DNA of 30,725 nucleotides from Gracilaria domingensis (GCA_022539475.1 VCMS01000293.1:22329-53053), one strand, 5' to 3'. Shown: positions 9,748 to 18,553, numbered from the stretch's first letter. The notes: a model not told the origin generated them from the sequence alone. Numbers and translations: made by a program.

Positions 9748-10919
9748 CTAGATAAGGAGATGCCATTTTCTTCGTCCTCTTCCCCTTCACTTTTAGAGAA
9801 AAAGGATTCGGAAGCCGACTTGAAATCTTCGCTGTCGGTCTGAACCGTGTCATCAATTAGCTCCAGATTAGGGCGATGATGGTCAAGTGGTAAAATAGCT
9901 GAATGTCCGTCAAACTGCATGGACACTTGCTGTGTACCGAGGTCCAGACAAGCTTGAAGAGATTTCAAAGCCGGGCATCCAATAATCACATGGAAGGGAG
10001 GATTCTCAACAACCAAGAAGTCGAGCGGTGCTCAGAGGGTTCCGAAGACCACTGGGATGTTCTGCAGGCTTCCTCGAACCAGGGACTTCGTAGCGTCTGC
10101 AACGATTATCCTCCTGTTTGAAGGCTTCAGCTTTAGTGAGAGCCTATGGCTGAAGGTCGTCGACATCAGATTAGGGATGGCCCCCGAATCCAACAATGCC
10201 TGTGCAATCGTTCCATACACGGCGACATTGAGAAACTTTAGCGCCGGTCGTAGTGCCGGAGCTTTAGCAAAAGCAACTCGTAGATCCTTCTTCGCTTCGT
10301 CGGCATCGCCACGGGCCAACTGTTCGAAGGTAATACTCAACGGGGCTTTGGCAAGTTCCTCGTAGACGCTGTACTTGCCGATGTGCTCCTGGATCTTGAT
10401 CTTTTTATGCTTGGCCTTTGATCTCACGGTCGTCGCCTTACGCGGCTTGGACTTGGACTTTGAGCTTCCCGCTGGAGGCTTAAGGGCCGGTCCAATGCCT
10501 TGGTTCTGTGGAAACATCACTGGTGAGATACCGGGTAATGCATCCATACGCGACTGCTTCGGTAGAGGAGCACCATCCGCATCTCTCTTCGTTGCAGTCA
10601 CAACTTCCTCATCATCGAAATCATTAACAGCAACTGAAACTTGGTTCTCCTCAGCCTCGCTGAGGTCATTCCTTTCTTTCAAGGCCCTCTCAGCGGCTGA
10701 CTGTGACTTGACGCCTTCAAATGACACATTGCGTTCTCCTTCGGCCTTAGGCTTCGACCAACAAGTCACAGCGGAGTGTCCCATCCTTCCACAACGACTG
10801 CAACGGGTGTTGCGGTGTGGGTTCAACTCACAACGATTCGCGAAGTGACCCAGTTGCTGACAGTACGAACACGTCTGATCCTTGTCTTGCAGAGGTCCGC
10901 CACTCTGGTTCTTCTTCAC
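9744..10919 (-). pseudogene. Gypsy zinc-knuckle segment (third copy) plus aspartic protease, one stop
   Basis: This is the only one of the three repeat copies that continues into native downstream sequence. It carries two CCHC knuckles (CSYCQQLGHFANRC and CSRCGRMGHSAVTC, both C-x2-C-x4-H-x4-C), a basic Lys/Ser/Arg-rich linker (KSKSKPRKATTVRSKAKHKK), and a retropepsin domain with active site ALLDSGAIPNLMS and the later flap-like IIVAD. An in-frame TGA at 10032-10034 interrupts the protease. The same frame resumes with FLVVENPPFHVIIGCPALK, the usual ILG-like end of the fold. Knuckles bind the RNA genome and the protease processes the polyprotein in this family. The apparent start MKKNQ is a GTG codon and is not a real start. 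Confidence 0.8.
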
Positions 10920-10955
10920 AAGGAGATGAAGCTTCGCTATTTGCTCAGCCAGTGC

Positions 10956-11570
10956 TCAACTTTGTCTTCTAGTGGCGAAGGTAATACTCAACGGGGCTTT
11001 GGCAAGTTCCTCGTAGACGCTGTACTTGCCGATGTGCTCCTGGATCTTGATCTTTTTATGCTTGGCCTTTGATCTCACGGTCGTCGCCTTACGCGGCTTG
11101 GACTTGGACTTTGAGCTTCCCGCTGGAGGCTTAAGGGCCGGTCCAATGCCTTGGTTCTGTGGAAACATCACTGGTGAGATACCGGGTAATGCATCCATAC
11201 GCGACTGCTTCGGTAGAGGAGCACCATCCGCATCTCTCTTCGTTGCAGTCACAACTTCCTCATCATCGAAATCATTAACAGCAACTGAAACTTGGTTCTC
11301 CTCAGCCTCGCTGAGGTCATTCCTTTCTTTCAAGGCCCTCTCAGCGGCTGACTGTGACTTGACGCCTTCAAATGACACATTGCGTTCTCCTTCGGCCTTA
11401 GGCTTCGACCAACAAGTCACAGCGGAGTGTCCCATCCTTCCACAACGACTGCAACGGGTGTTGCGGTGTGGGTTCAACTCACAACGATTCGCGAAGTGAC
11501 CCAGTTGCTGACAGTACGAACACGTCTGATCCTTGTCTTGCAGAGGTCCGCCACTCTGGTTCTTCTTCAC
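10956..11570 (-). pseudogene. Second tandem copy of the gypsy zinc-knuckle segment
   Basis: There are 204 open codons identical to the first part of the 9744-10919 frame: two CCHC knuckles and the basic linker up to KAPLSITF. At that point the repeat junction puts ATRRQS and a stop in place of the native continuation into protease. It has no start codon of its own (the apparent first Met is GTG). It cannot give a complete gag-pol product and exists only because of the triplication. Confidence 0.8.
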
Positions 11571-11606
11571 AAGGAGATGAAGCTTCGCTATTTGCTCAGC
11601 CAGTGC

Positions 11607-12221
11607 TCAACTTTGTCTTCTAGTGGCGAAGGTAATACTCAACGGGGCTTTGGCAAGTTCCTCGTAGACGCTGTACTTGCCGATGTGCTCCTGGATCTTG
11701 ATCTTTTTATGCTTGGCCTTTGATCTCACGGTCGTCGCCTTACGCGGCTTGGACTTGGACTTTGAGCTTCCCGCTGGAGGCTTAAGGGCCGGTCCAATGC
11801 CTTGGTTCTGTGGAAACATCACTGGTGAGATACCGGGTAATGCATCCATACGCGACTGCTTCGGTAGAGGAGCACCATCCACATCTCTCTTCGTTGCAGT
11901 CACAACTTCCTCATCATCGAAATCATTAACAGCAACTGAAACTTGGTTCTCCTCAGCCTCGCTGAGGTCATTCCTTTCTTTCAAGGCCCTCTCAGCGGCT
12001 GACTGTGACTTGACGCCTTCAAATGACACATTGCGTTCTCCTTCGGCCTTAGGCTTCGACCAACAAGTCACAGCGGAGTGTCCCATCCTTCCACAACGAC
12101 TGCAACGGGTGTTGCGGTGTGGGTTCAACTCACAACGATTCGCGAAGTGACCCAGTTGCTGACAGTACGAACACGTCTGATCCTTGTCTTGCAGAGGTCC
12201 GCCACTCTGGTTCTTCTTCAC
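11607..12221 (-). pseudogene. First tandem copy of the gypsy zinc-knuckle segment
   Basis: This copy is directly downstream of the gag capsid part. It holds 204 codons with the same two CCHC knuckles and linker, and differs from the other copies by one Val for Ala change after the acidic stretch. It is in a different frame from gag. A one-base loss before the knuckles separates the two frames, and its 3' end runs into the repeat junction and a stop. It is the first knuckle copy a ribosome would reach if it shifted frame at the end of gag. Confidence 0.8.
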
Positions 12222-12238
12222 AAGGAGATGAAGCTTCG

Positions 12239-12856
12239 CTATTTGCTCAGCCAGTGCTCAACTTTGTCTTCTAGTGGCGCTGCACTCGGGCGTGCGGTCT
12301 TCGACTTCCCCGGCCTCTGCAGTACTTGCTTGGGCGGCGGAAGCGCACTCAATGCTCCATAGGAACCCAGGGTTTTCCTTCCAGCAACGAAGGACTTGAG
12401 GGCTTCATACCTGTCAGCCCCGCGAAAGATCACAAATTGGGCCAGGTCCGCATAATCCATAGCAGCATTACGGAGAAGGCCAAACTTCGCTTTCTCATTG
12501 AACCCTGCCAACTCGAGGCAGGCGTTCATCTTCTTCAGGGAACCGAGAAGGTCCCCGTAGTCCAGACGAGCAGTGACGGCACACCGGATCTGCTCTTCTG
12601 GTTCCTCAGCAGCCCCAAAGCGGTTAATGAGGAATTGTTTCACTCCCTCGTAATCATGAGCCTCGCTCGTCAGAGACCCATTCATGGCATAGGTGTCGTA
12701 ATAAAAGTCGAAAGCTTCTCCTTCCAAATAACCAAGAAGCTTCAGAGCTCTGTCAGCGTCATCCATGCCAGGAGTGGCAACATTCTCGAAATAGAACAGG
12801 AACTTCCTGATATCCGTGGAAGACCCATTGAATGACATAAGAACTTCACGCGGCAC
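12239..12856 (-). CDS. Gypsy gag, capsid part
   Basis: The frame has 205 codons starting about 20 bases after the 5' LTR and primer-site region (MPREVLMSFNGSSTDIRKF). It has the layout of the retrotransposon gag (capsid) domain: an N-terminal FxGxxxDIxKFLxxFE pattern, the conserved LLGYLEGEAFDFYY stretch, the FLINRFGAAEEPEE segment, then a Leu-rich helix region up to about residue 165. A Pro/Lys/Ser linker follows. It stops at LEDKVEHWLSK, just where the knuckle region should join. The reading frame of the knuckles differs by one base, so a frameshift mutation, or less likely a programmed shift, separates them. In the family this protein forms the particle that packages the element RNA. Confidence 0.82.
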   Translation of the reverse strand: MPREVLMSFNGSSTDIRKFLFYFENVATPGMDDADRALKLLGYLEGEAFDFYYDTYAMNGSLTSEAHDYEGVKQFLINRFGAAEEPEEQIRCAVTARLDYGDLLGSLKKMNACLELAGFNEKAKFGLLRNAAMDYADLAQFVIFRGADRYEALKSFVAGRKTLGSYGALSALPPPKQVLQRPGKSKTARPSAAPLEDKVEHWLSK

Positions 12857-12861
12857 CGGAA

Positions 12862-12877
12862 CCTGCTGGGGGTACCA
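12862..12877 (-). other. Candidate primer binding site
   Basis: On the - strand TGGTACCCCCAGCAGG starts at the inner edge of the 5' LTR. Primer sites begin with TGG, complementary to the CCA end of a tRNA, so position and first bases fit. I cannot name the tRNA. It is not the usual initiator-Met match (TGGTATCAGAGC or TGGTAGCAGAGG). Confidence 0.45.
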
Positions 12878-13800
12878 GCCAAATTAATGGCAATGTGCAG
12901 ATGTGCGCAATAAAATAAACAACAAATAAAAACAGCAAAAGCCCACGCCAACTCTAGACGAGGACCCGAAATAATTCGGCTAAAACCTGCGTCGAACTTC
13001 AGACACAGATACGAAACCAAACGGCTAAAGCCCAGGCCAACTTCAGACGAAGGTTTGAATAGACACGGCAAAACCTTGTGCCGAACTTCAGGCACAAGCT
13101 TGAAAAGATTTAAAAGAAAAGAGGGAGCTAATCCCCAGACTTAGGCAAAAAAAAGTTTGATAAAAGAAAAAAGAAAAAGAGGGGAAGGCCAGAACCACCA
13201 AGTGGCCAAAGGGGGGATGGATAATGATCGAGGGAAGCCCACCACACTAAAGGGAAGAAGAATGTAAACTTTGAGGGGAAGGTTGACCAGCAGGTGTTGC
13301 TGTTTATGTGGCGCTGTGGTGGGTGCTGGGTGGTTGGAGAGGACCGAAGAAGGGTCAATTCGAATGCCACCCTGCTTATATAGACGATTGATACCCTCCA
13401 TTCTAGCTTTTGTTTGAAGGCGGCAAATCGTAGAAACCATTTCTACGCGTTTCTAATTTCTACTCTATCACAAGATTAATTCTAGACACTTTGTCGCCTT
13501 AATAATGCCTTACTAGTTCCTCCTCTGCATTTCTCAGCCCTTCATTGCTAGTTGACATCTTTTCAGGGGCCTTCCAGAACATCTAGATTGGTCCGAAGAC
13601 CTCTAAAGATTCCATCCAGAGATTTCCAGAAGCATCTCTGCTTCTTAAATGTAGAAAGTACCCCAGTCTTACATCTCATCATGGGCATTTGTGACACCTT
13701 CTAGAACTTTCTACAAAAGTTCTAGAACGTCCGCACCATTACAGTTCATTCTGGAATAATCCTGTAATCCTTCTGTAATGGGTTCCATGTGCGCTTCACA
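12877..13800 (-). repeat. 5' LTR of the gypsy element
   Basis: This 924-bp LTR is near-identical to 5777-6699. The outer end on the - strand is TGTGAAGCGCACATGG. Flanking DNA after 13800 is a 227-bp repeat that recurs at 15535. Confidence 0.9.
13375..13382 (-). promoter_or_regulatory. TATA box of the gypsy promoter
   Basis: TATATAAG lies on the - strand within the 5' LTR, about 520 bases upstream of the gag ATG. A start of transcription about 30 bases downstream would place a GC-poor untranslated leader over the rest of the LTR. This is the expected design of an LTR promoter. Confidence 0.6.
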
Positions 13801-14027
13801 AAACAGAACCTGTTTGGCAGCATGTACTGGACGGTCGCCACATAAAAGCTGCCATGCACTAAGCACAAGGCAAAAAGACCAGAATTAGTGCCAGTGGTTG
13901 ACTTTGGCACTCTTGATATCAGCCATGAAATGCTTATTGACTACTTTTAGTCGCAGGCGTTGATGTAATCACCACATTGCACTTAATACCGTACATCGAA
14001 GCTACCGATCGTGGTAAGGGGTATTTT
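13801..14027. repeat. 227-bp direct repeat, copy A
   Basis: It matches 15535-15761 at roughly 85-90% by eye, over equal length, from AAACAGAACCTGTTTGGCAG to GATCGTGGTAAGGGG. Copy A starts exactly at the outer end of the gypsy LTR, so the gypsy element lies at or within its left border. The two copies flank about 1.5 kb and could be LTRs or termini of a small non-autonomous element. I find no TG...CA ends. Confidence 0.8.
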
Positions 14028-14042
14028 GTCTTTGATTATCAA

Positions 14043-14590
14043 CAGGGCCGTATTTTTGACGAGATTTTTCACCGAGTCGAAAAGTCAAAGTCACTCAATG
14101 AAATTCATAGTCAGTCATATTTAGTCACATTTTTTTTGCCTTCTTTCTAAGCGTGTTTGTCTAGAAATTAAACTACACTGCTCGTGGTTTGAGATATAGA
14201 AGTATACATATCAGCTTGCTTATGCTCTAGCAATGTGTATTCGTTCTAAACAATGTTAATGCCAAACTTCAAAGTTTTTAAAAAGTTTTTAAAAATGAGC
14301 AAGAAATTGGAAACAAAGGCAACAGCAATCAGAAAAAGGGATATCTTACTGACTAGTTCACTATTTAACTATTTTAGTGAAAACAAAACCAAAACTTAAT
14401 TTGAGAACCATTTCAGCTCTTATGTTGCACACGTGTAGGATTATGAGTAGTTAGGAATATGACACGTATCGTTGTGGCCAGGTGTACTGTAAATGACTAA
14501 ATGTGACTAGAATTTAATTGCATATGCTAGTCAGTCAGTCAATAGTCATTTATATTTCTATCAAGTCAGTCAATCACAAATACGGGCCTG
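14043..14590. mobile_element. hAT-type MITE with 8-bp target duplication
   Basis: This 548-bp element has imperfect terminal inverted repeats CAGGGCCGTATTTTTGA (left) and, inverted, CAGGCCCGTATTTGTGA (right). It is flanked by the exact 8-bp direct repeat ATTATCAA at 14035-14042 and 14591-14598. An 8-bp duplication and CAGGG... ends are hallmarks of the hAT superfamily. Subterminal AGTCA/TGACT motifs recur at both ends (AGTCAGTCA runs), as is usual for transposase-binding sites. The interior is AT-rich without an ORF, so it must be moved by a transposase encoded elsewhere. Confidence 0.88.
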
Positions 14591-14598
14591 ATTATCAA

Positions 14599-15534
14599 CC
14601 GATTGTAGATTTCCTAGTACTTTTGTCACCACCGTGAGTAATATTTGCCATGGTCTGCAACTTTGCCATCTCCATCGCAGATGGACACATCGCAAGCAGC
14701 TTCCTGCCGTGGCCGTCACAGCGCTAACATCCCTAACCATAGAACAGTCTGTTCACGCACATTGCTGGCCGGTTGCCAGAGTCACTGCGTCGCTCTCCTT
14801 CCGATCGAAACCGTTGTAATGGATGATGCAATTACCCACTCCGTCTGGCACGGACACATATACATCTGTCACCCAAGCCTGGATGACAGGCTGCTCTAGG
14901 TAGCATTTTAATTTAGTTTCTTTCCTGATTGGGAGCAACATTGGTGCATTTAAGGTACCATTTTCCGAGGGTACAGTTACGATCGCCCGGAGTAATTTAA
15001 TGAGCAAAATCCACCCGGGTGCCATTACGAGCTATAGACACCTGGGTGCCATTAACAGCTTTAGTCACCCGGGTGCCGTTACGGCCTATAGACACCCTAA
15101 GATTACCAATAATAGGCTCCACTATGAGAGCCGTTCGGCATAACAAAGTAGTATCGAGTAGACGTACTGTCGAAAGATCGGGTTCGTCGTGACAAATAGC
15201 AAATACCGTACGTAGGTATTGAATGGAGAACCCCATTGAAACTCAATCATGATAAACAAAAGGAAACTGAGCCGCTGTCCAATATTTGACCGTTCATCAT
15301 CAGTGTCGGGAACAATTCCACTGTTACTAAAAACGTTTGTCAAGCAACAGCATGCACTGAACACAATGTAACAGAGCCTGTTGCAGTGTTTAGCAGCACT
15401 AGTACTGCCGCAAAGAGCGATTGAACGGTGTCACCGTATTCGACACTGAACTAGAATCAATCCGGCGCAATGCACTGAGCGAGGGGTGCGTGATCTCTTA
15501 AGCCAGTTGTAGGTGGCACACTAAGTGCCGTTAC
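14599..15534. other. Repeat-flanked interior without a recognised gene
   Basis: This stretch lies between the two 227-bp repeat copies, apart from the MITE. A 90-codon - frame (14753-15025) starts with ATG and runs through the 27-bp repeat border. Its sequence (VTDVYVSVPDGVGN, NGTLNAPMLLPIRKET) is protein-like but matches no family I know. It could be the coding remnant of a small retroelement whose ends are the 227-bp repeats. Confidence 0.35.
15013..15093. repeat. 27-bp tandem repeat, three units
   Basis: The three units begin ACCCGGGTGCCATTACGAGC, ACCTGGGTGCCATTAACAGC and ACCCGGGTGCCGTTACGGCC. Each unit is 27 bp with 5-8 differences between units. On the - strand, inside the open frame 14997-15236, they give nine-residue repeats of the form VSIxRNGTR. 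Confidence 0.85.
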
Positions 15535-15761
15535 AAACAAAACCTGTTTGGCAGCATGTACTAGACGGTCGCTACAAAAAAGCTGCCATGCACTAAGCAC
15601 GAGGCACAAAGACCAGAAATGAGGGCGGGGGGGGGACTTTGGCACTCTCGATATGAGCCATGAAATGCTTATTGACTGCTTTTAGTCGCACGCGTTGATA
15701 TAATCACCGCACTGCACTGAACACGGTACATCGAAGCCGCCGATCGTGGTAAGGGGCATTT
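15535..15761. repeat. 227-bp direct repeat, copy B
   Basis: This copy partners 13801-14027 and is uninterrupted. A short G-rich run (15627-15637) replaces the TGCCAGTGGTTG segment of copy A. Confidence 0.8.
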
Positions 15762-15882
15762 CATTCATCGCCAGCCTATCGCTTTGCGGCATAGATCTTT
15801 ACTGTCTGGGACCGGGGTGGTGTCGATTGGCGATGTCGAAAGCACCATGCAGTTAAGCACAACTTACCGGACTCAGTACACT

Positions 15883-16956
15883 TCACTGAAGATGTACTGT
15901 TCCCAGGTGGTGTGAACAAAAGGCAGAGATAGCACTAGTCATCGATGTATCTACTACTGGACAGCCAGCAGAATATCTAGATGCAGAGTCCATTGCGTGG
16001 AACACACATACTTCGTCCAAGAACATGTGATCTACGCATACCACGTCATTAAAAGACCTACTCATGGTACTCAGAGACACTTTCCTAGTGGTCTGAGGGA
16101 GAGATGTCGTCTTACAATGTGTGCATTTCTCTAACACTTCAGACAAATACTTATTGACTCCTTCAGTCCATAGGTCGTTTCTCTGTAACAGTACCTTTAT
16201 GTCCGAGTATGCTGCGTGACCACAAATATGTCGATTAACCTTATCGACAATCCGTTTGACCTCGCTCCACGGTCTCTCAGCCTGTGAGTCAGCTACGTTA
16301 GCCATTGCACAGTACAGGATACTTTGATTCTTCTCGGACACGCTTCTTGCTCCTGACAGGAACTCAGAGTACGGGATGTAGTTATGCATGTCGTGATCTA
16401 CAAGCGAGATGAATCCCTGCGAGTTTCCATTTCCATAAGGCAGTAATTGCAACGCGTTAGTTCCAATGTGTATAATGTTGCAGTGCTTGATCACATTTCT
16501 TCCTACGACCCACTGCGTTGACCCTCCAATGACCAAATGACTGATTCTAACTGCATCTCCATCCGTCGTTCTGGCTTCGAGTACCACGGATCCCAGAATA
16601 GGTCTAAATTCACTCGAATGGTCTCCCTTTCCATATTGCCAAAAACGTCGATCCGCTACAGCTTCAGGGATGGGATCAAGAACAGCATCCCACTCGGGAC
16701 ACACCAAGTGTTTAATCATATGCAGTTCGCTTAGTCCAATACCGCTGTACGGGGCACCATTATCAAGTAAGGGGCCAACAACGTTCTCTAACACTGGTTC
16801 AGAGGTATTCGAACAGCACTGAACCAGGTTGAACGATATGACGTTCTTCTTATCTTGAGATTTTCGAGGCTCATCTAAGCAGAGAGTGCCTGGTTTTAGC
16901 GAACCGTCCTCTTGGTGGTCGCTTCTCCACTGTCCATACTTTTCACATTGTGGCAC
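15883..16956 (-). pseudogene. Copia-like protease and N-terminal integrase, truncated
   Basis: The 357-codon frame overlaps the end of gag by about 60 bases in another frame. It begins with the second half of a zinc knuckle (CEKYGQWRSDH) whose first half (KCHN) sits in the gag frame. A one-base change has split the gag-pol frame inside the knuckle. The knuckle is also degenerate, with Gln in place of His and His in place of the last Cys. A protease-like PLLDNGAPYSGIG follows, with Asn for the usual Ser or Thr after Asp. Then comes an integrase HHCC site (NRHICGH ... KCTHC) and the start of the catalytic core with the first Asp (VCVDHMFLD). The frame stops before the second Asp. Confidence 0.72.
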
Positions 16957-17735
16957 TTGGTTCTTGCTTTTATCTCAGGCAGTTGTTCCGGGGTTTTTCT
17001 CTGTCTGCCCCGAGTGTTGTCCTTGCCCTGCGACCTGGTACTTGATGCAGAACTTGCTTGCAAGGCGGTCTTACTGCTATCAGCCTGGCTTGTCTTTCCA
17101 CATTGGCGTAGTACTGATGCTATCGACTCGTACGATACAGTTCTGAGAAAGTCATTTGTTGAAGCACTTGCAGAAAGCTTCACATCTGAGGTAGTACAAT
17201 TTGCCAAAACGGAGATTCGCTGATTGCTATCCAAATTTGCGTTCGCCAACAAGGTAAACGCGACCAAAGCTTCTGAAAGCTTGGCGTCTTCTCCATGTGC
17301 GTTCACTCTAGACACCTGAGCTTGAAACCGAGACTCAAAATTCATAAACGTTTCCTTTGAGCCTCTACATGTGTTGAGTAACGTGAGAAAATCTTGATAA
17401 ACGTCTGTCACCACTGCTAGAGGGTCTCTCTTGTACACAGCGTTTACAATCGCTTGCACACCCTTCTCAGATTTCACGACGTCATCCGGAACAGAGCGAC
17501 ACAGGTCCTTCGCTCGTCCACACAGTTGAGACTGTAACAGTAGCCCTCGAATCTGCTTCGTTGCACGATACGAGTTAGATTCTGGCATCAAATCGTGATA
17601 CGCCTCCCATTGCTTCACTGCCTGAGCGTATTCTTCTTGATTGCCTCGTCCGTCTGTCCAAGGGACATGCTGCAGATCCCAGCTAAAGCGTGGGCGCTTC
17701 GGCAGGCCCTTAGATGAGCTAGAATCTGGGCCCAT
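16896..17735 (-). pseudogene. Copia-like gag
   Basis: The 279-codon frame starts MGPDSSSSKGLPKRPRF. It has a helical capsid-like middle: WEAYHDLMPESNSYRATKQI, LLLQSQLCGRAKDLC, then a segment ending YQDFLTLLNTCRG and SKETFMNFESRFQAQVSRVN. The last resembles the gag UBN2-type region of copia elements (SxxEYxxxFxxxxxxL). A Ser/Thr-rich then basic tail leads to KCHN, the first half of a zinc knuckle, where the frame is lost by one base and ends TKRTVR. The part before the shift looks intact, but the knuckle and the link to pol are broken. Confidence 0.7.
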
Positions 17736-17903
17736 AACAACAAAAGAAACGACAAGTGATCGGTGCTGTCGTGTCGGCGTTTACTTCTTGAGTCGGTGTC
17801 TACAAGTCTAGCTACGTAGTTCGCGTCCTGAAGCTGCTGCAGCAACCGTACGTAGTGCGTGCTGCACTGCTGCGTGCAGCCCCTTTCACCAAGGTCACTG
17901 CTC

Positions 17904-18539
17904 TCATCTTTGGTGACCAAACTGCAGAGCAGTGCCTGCAGCCAGAGCATTTCGATCTATCTGTACAAGATCTACACATCCTCTCTTTCCTAGTCCCTTG
18001 CTCAAGTCAATCTGTCGAGCAATGTGAGCTACGACACTCTTGTGGCTCAACTGGACACTCAGTTTTCCACTGAACAACAGCAACTCCAACGGCTGCTCAA
18101 GGGGACTATCCGTCTTAGTCAGAGGATCTGACAAATTCAACTTTCCAGGTATCCAAATCATCTTGTCCACGTTGTGCGTCTCAAATTCAAATCGAATGAC
18201 GCTGACGTCCGCCCGAATAGATCTATCTACGCTGTTTCTGCAAGTCGAAAGTGTAGTGAATAGGTCCTTAGAATCCACAACGACGATTAACCCCACTTCA
18301 ATTCCCAACAATGTCTTCAATGCTTTCACGAGAACTTTCCCTTCGTCAATCGCCTCACCTGCTGCGAGAATTTCAGCAGAACCTATCGACTTCACAGGTC
18401 TCTTTGATTTGCGAGAGGACCAAGACAATGCGTGGAATACTGTGTCCTTCTCAAAGTCTCCAAGCAGAATTCCAGCTATCCAGCCCAACTGACCATGGTC
18501 CTCATGCCTGCTTGCATCGGCAAATACCAGAATTGACAC
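17904..18539 (-). pseudogene. Copia-like RNase H, C-terminal piece of pol
   Basis: The frame reads VFADASRHEDHGQLGWIAG (first Asp), SAEILAAGEAIDEGKVL (Glu), VVDSKDLFTTL (Asp), then MIWIPGKLNLSDPLTKTDS with the last Asp and the LSDPLTK ending. These are the four acidic residues of RNase H in their usual spacing. LxDxLTK after an Ile-Pro segment is typical of copia-type elements. In the frame a TAG lies a few codons upstream, next to a perfect palindrome (18554-18572), and no reverse transcriptase precedes it. In the family the enzyme removes the RNA strand during cDNA synthesis. About 60 residues follow the domain. This looks like the 3' end of an element cut at the palindrome. Confidence 0.8.
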
Positions 18540-18553
18540 TTCATAATCTCGGT

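Larger units (their letters stand above)
10325..12277 (-). repeat. Threefold tandem repeat of a 651-bp gag segment
   Basis: The copies are 10325-10975, 10976-11626 and 11627-12277, each exactly 651 bp. I see one difference, at 11881 (A in the copy nearest gag, G in the other two), which changes Ala to Val. Each unit runs from the end of the gag capsid part through both zinc knuckles and the basic linker. The borders share only the dinucleotide CG, which suggests end-joining or template switching rather than recombination between long repeats. Although 651 is a multiple of three, each internal junction leads into a stop (ATRRQS then TGA), because the unit carries an older frame change. Confidence 0.93.
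5777..13800 (-). mobile_element. Ty3/gypsy LTR retrotransposon, defective, lacking reverse transcriptase
   Basis: An 8.0-kb element is read on the - strand between two direct LTRs. In element order it has 5' LTR (12877-13800), candidate primer site, gag (12856-12239), three tandem copies of a zinc-knuckle segment, aspartic protease (DSGA motif), an acidic two-module region, the last part of RNase H, integrase, a C-terminal extension, a polypurine stretch and 3' LTR (5777-6699). The order protease, RNase H, integrase is that of Ty3/gypsy. No YxDD-type reverse transcriptase segment is present. Stops and frame changes break the reading frame in at least seven places. I see no target-site duplication. 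The LTRs differ at only about nine positions, so insertion or last replication was recent. Confidence 0.9.
15883..18539 (-). mobile_element. Copia-like retrotransposon fragments in permuted order
   Basis: On the - strand an RNase H end piece (18539-17904) is followed after about 170 bp by gag (17735-16896) and then protease and the start of integrase (16956-15883). A copia element should read gag, protease, integrase, reverse transcriptase, RNase H. So either two copies sit in tandem, sharing a junction too short for a typical long LTR, or one element was rearranged. Reverse transcriptase and the catalytic end of integrase are missing. The relic ends near 15883 in unrelated DNA close to the 227-bp repeat. 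Confidence 0.75.

Noticed and set aside
10375..12362. Repeated 157-, 98- and 94-codon + strand ORFs
   Set aside because: They are antisense shadows of the triplicated gypsy zinc-knuckle segment.
14997..15120. CRISPR-like array at the 27-bp repeats
   Set aside because: The units are directly adjacent with no spacers, and the context is eukaryotic.
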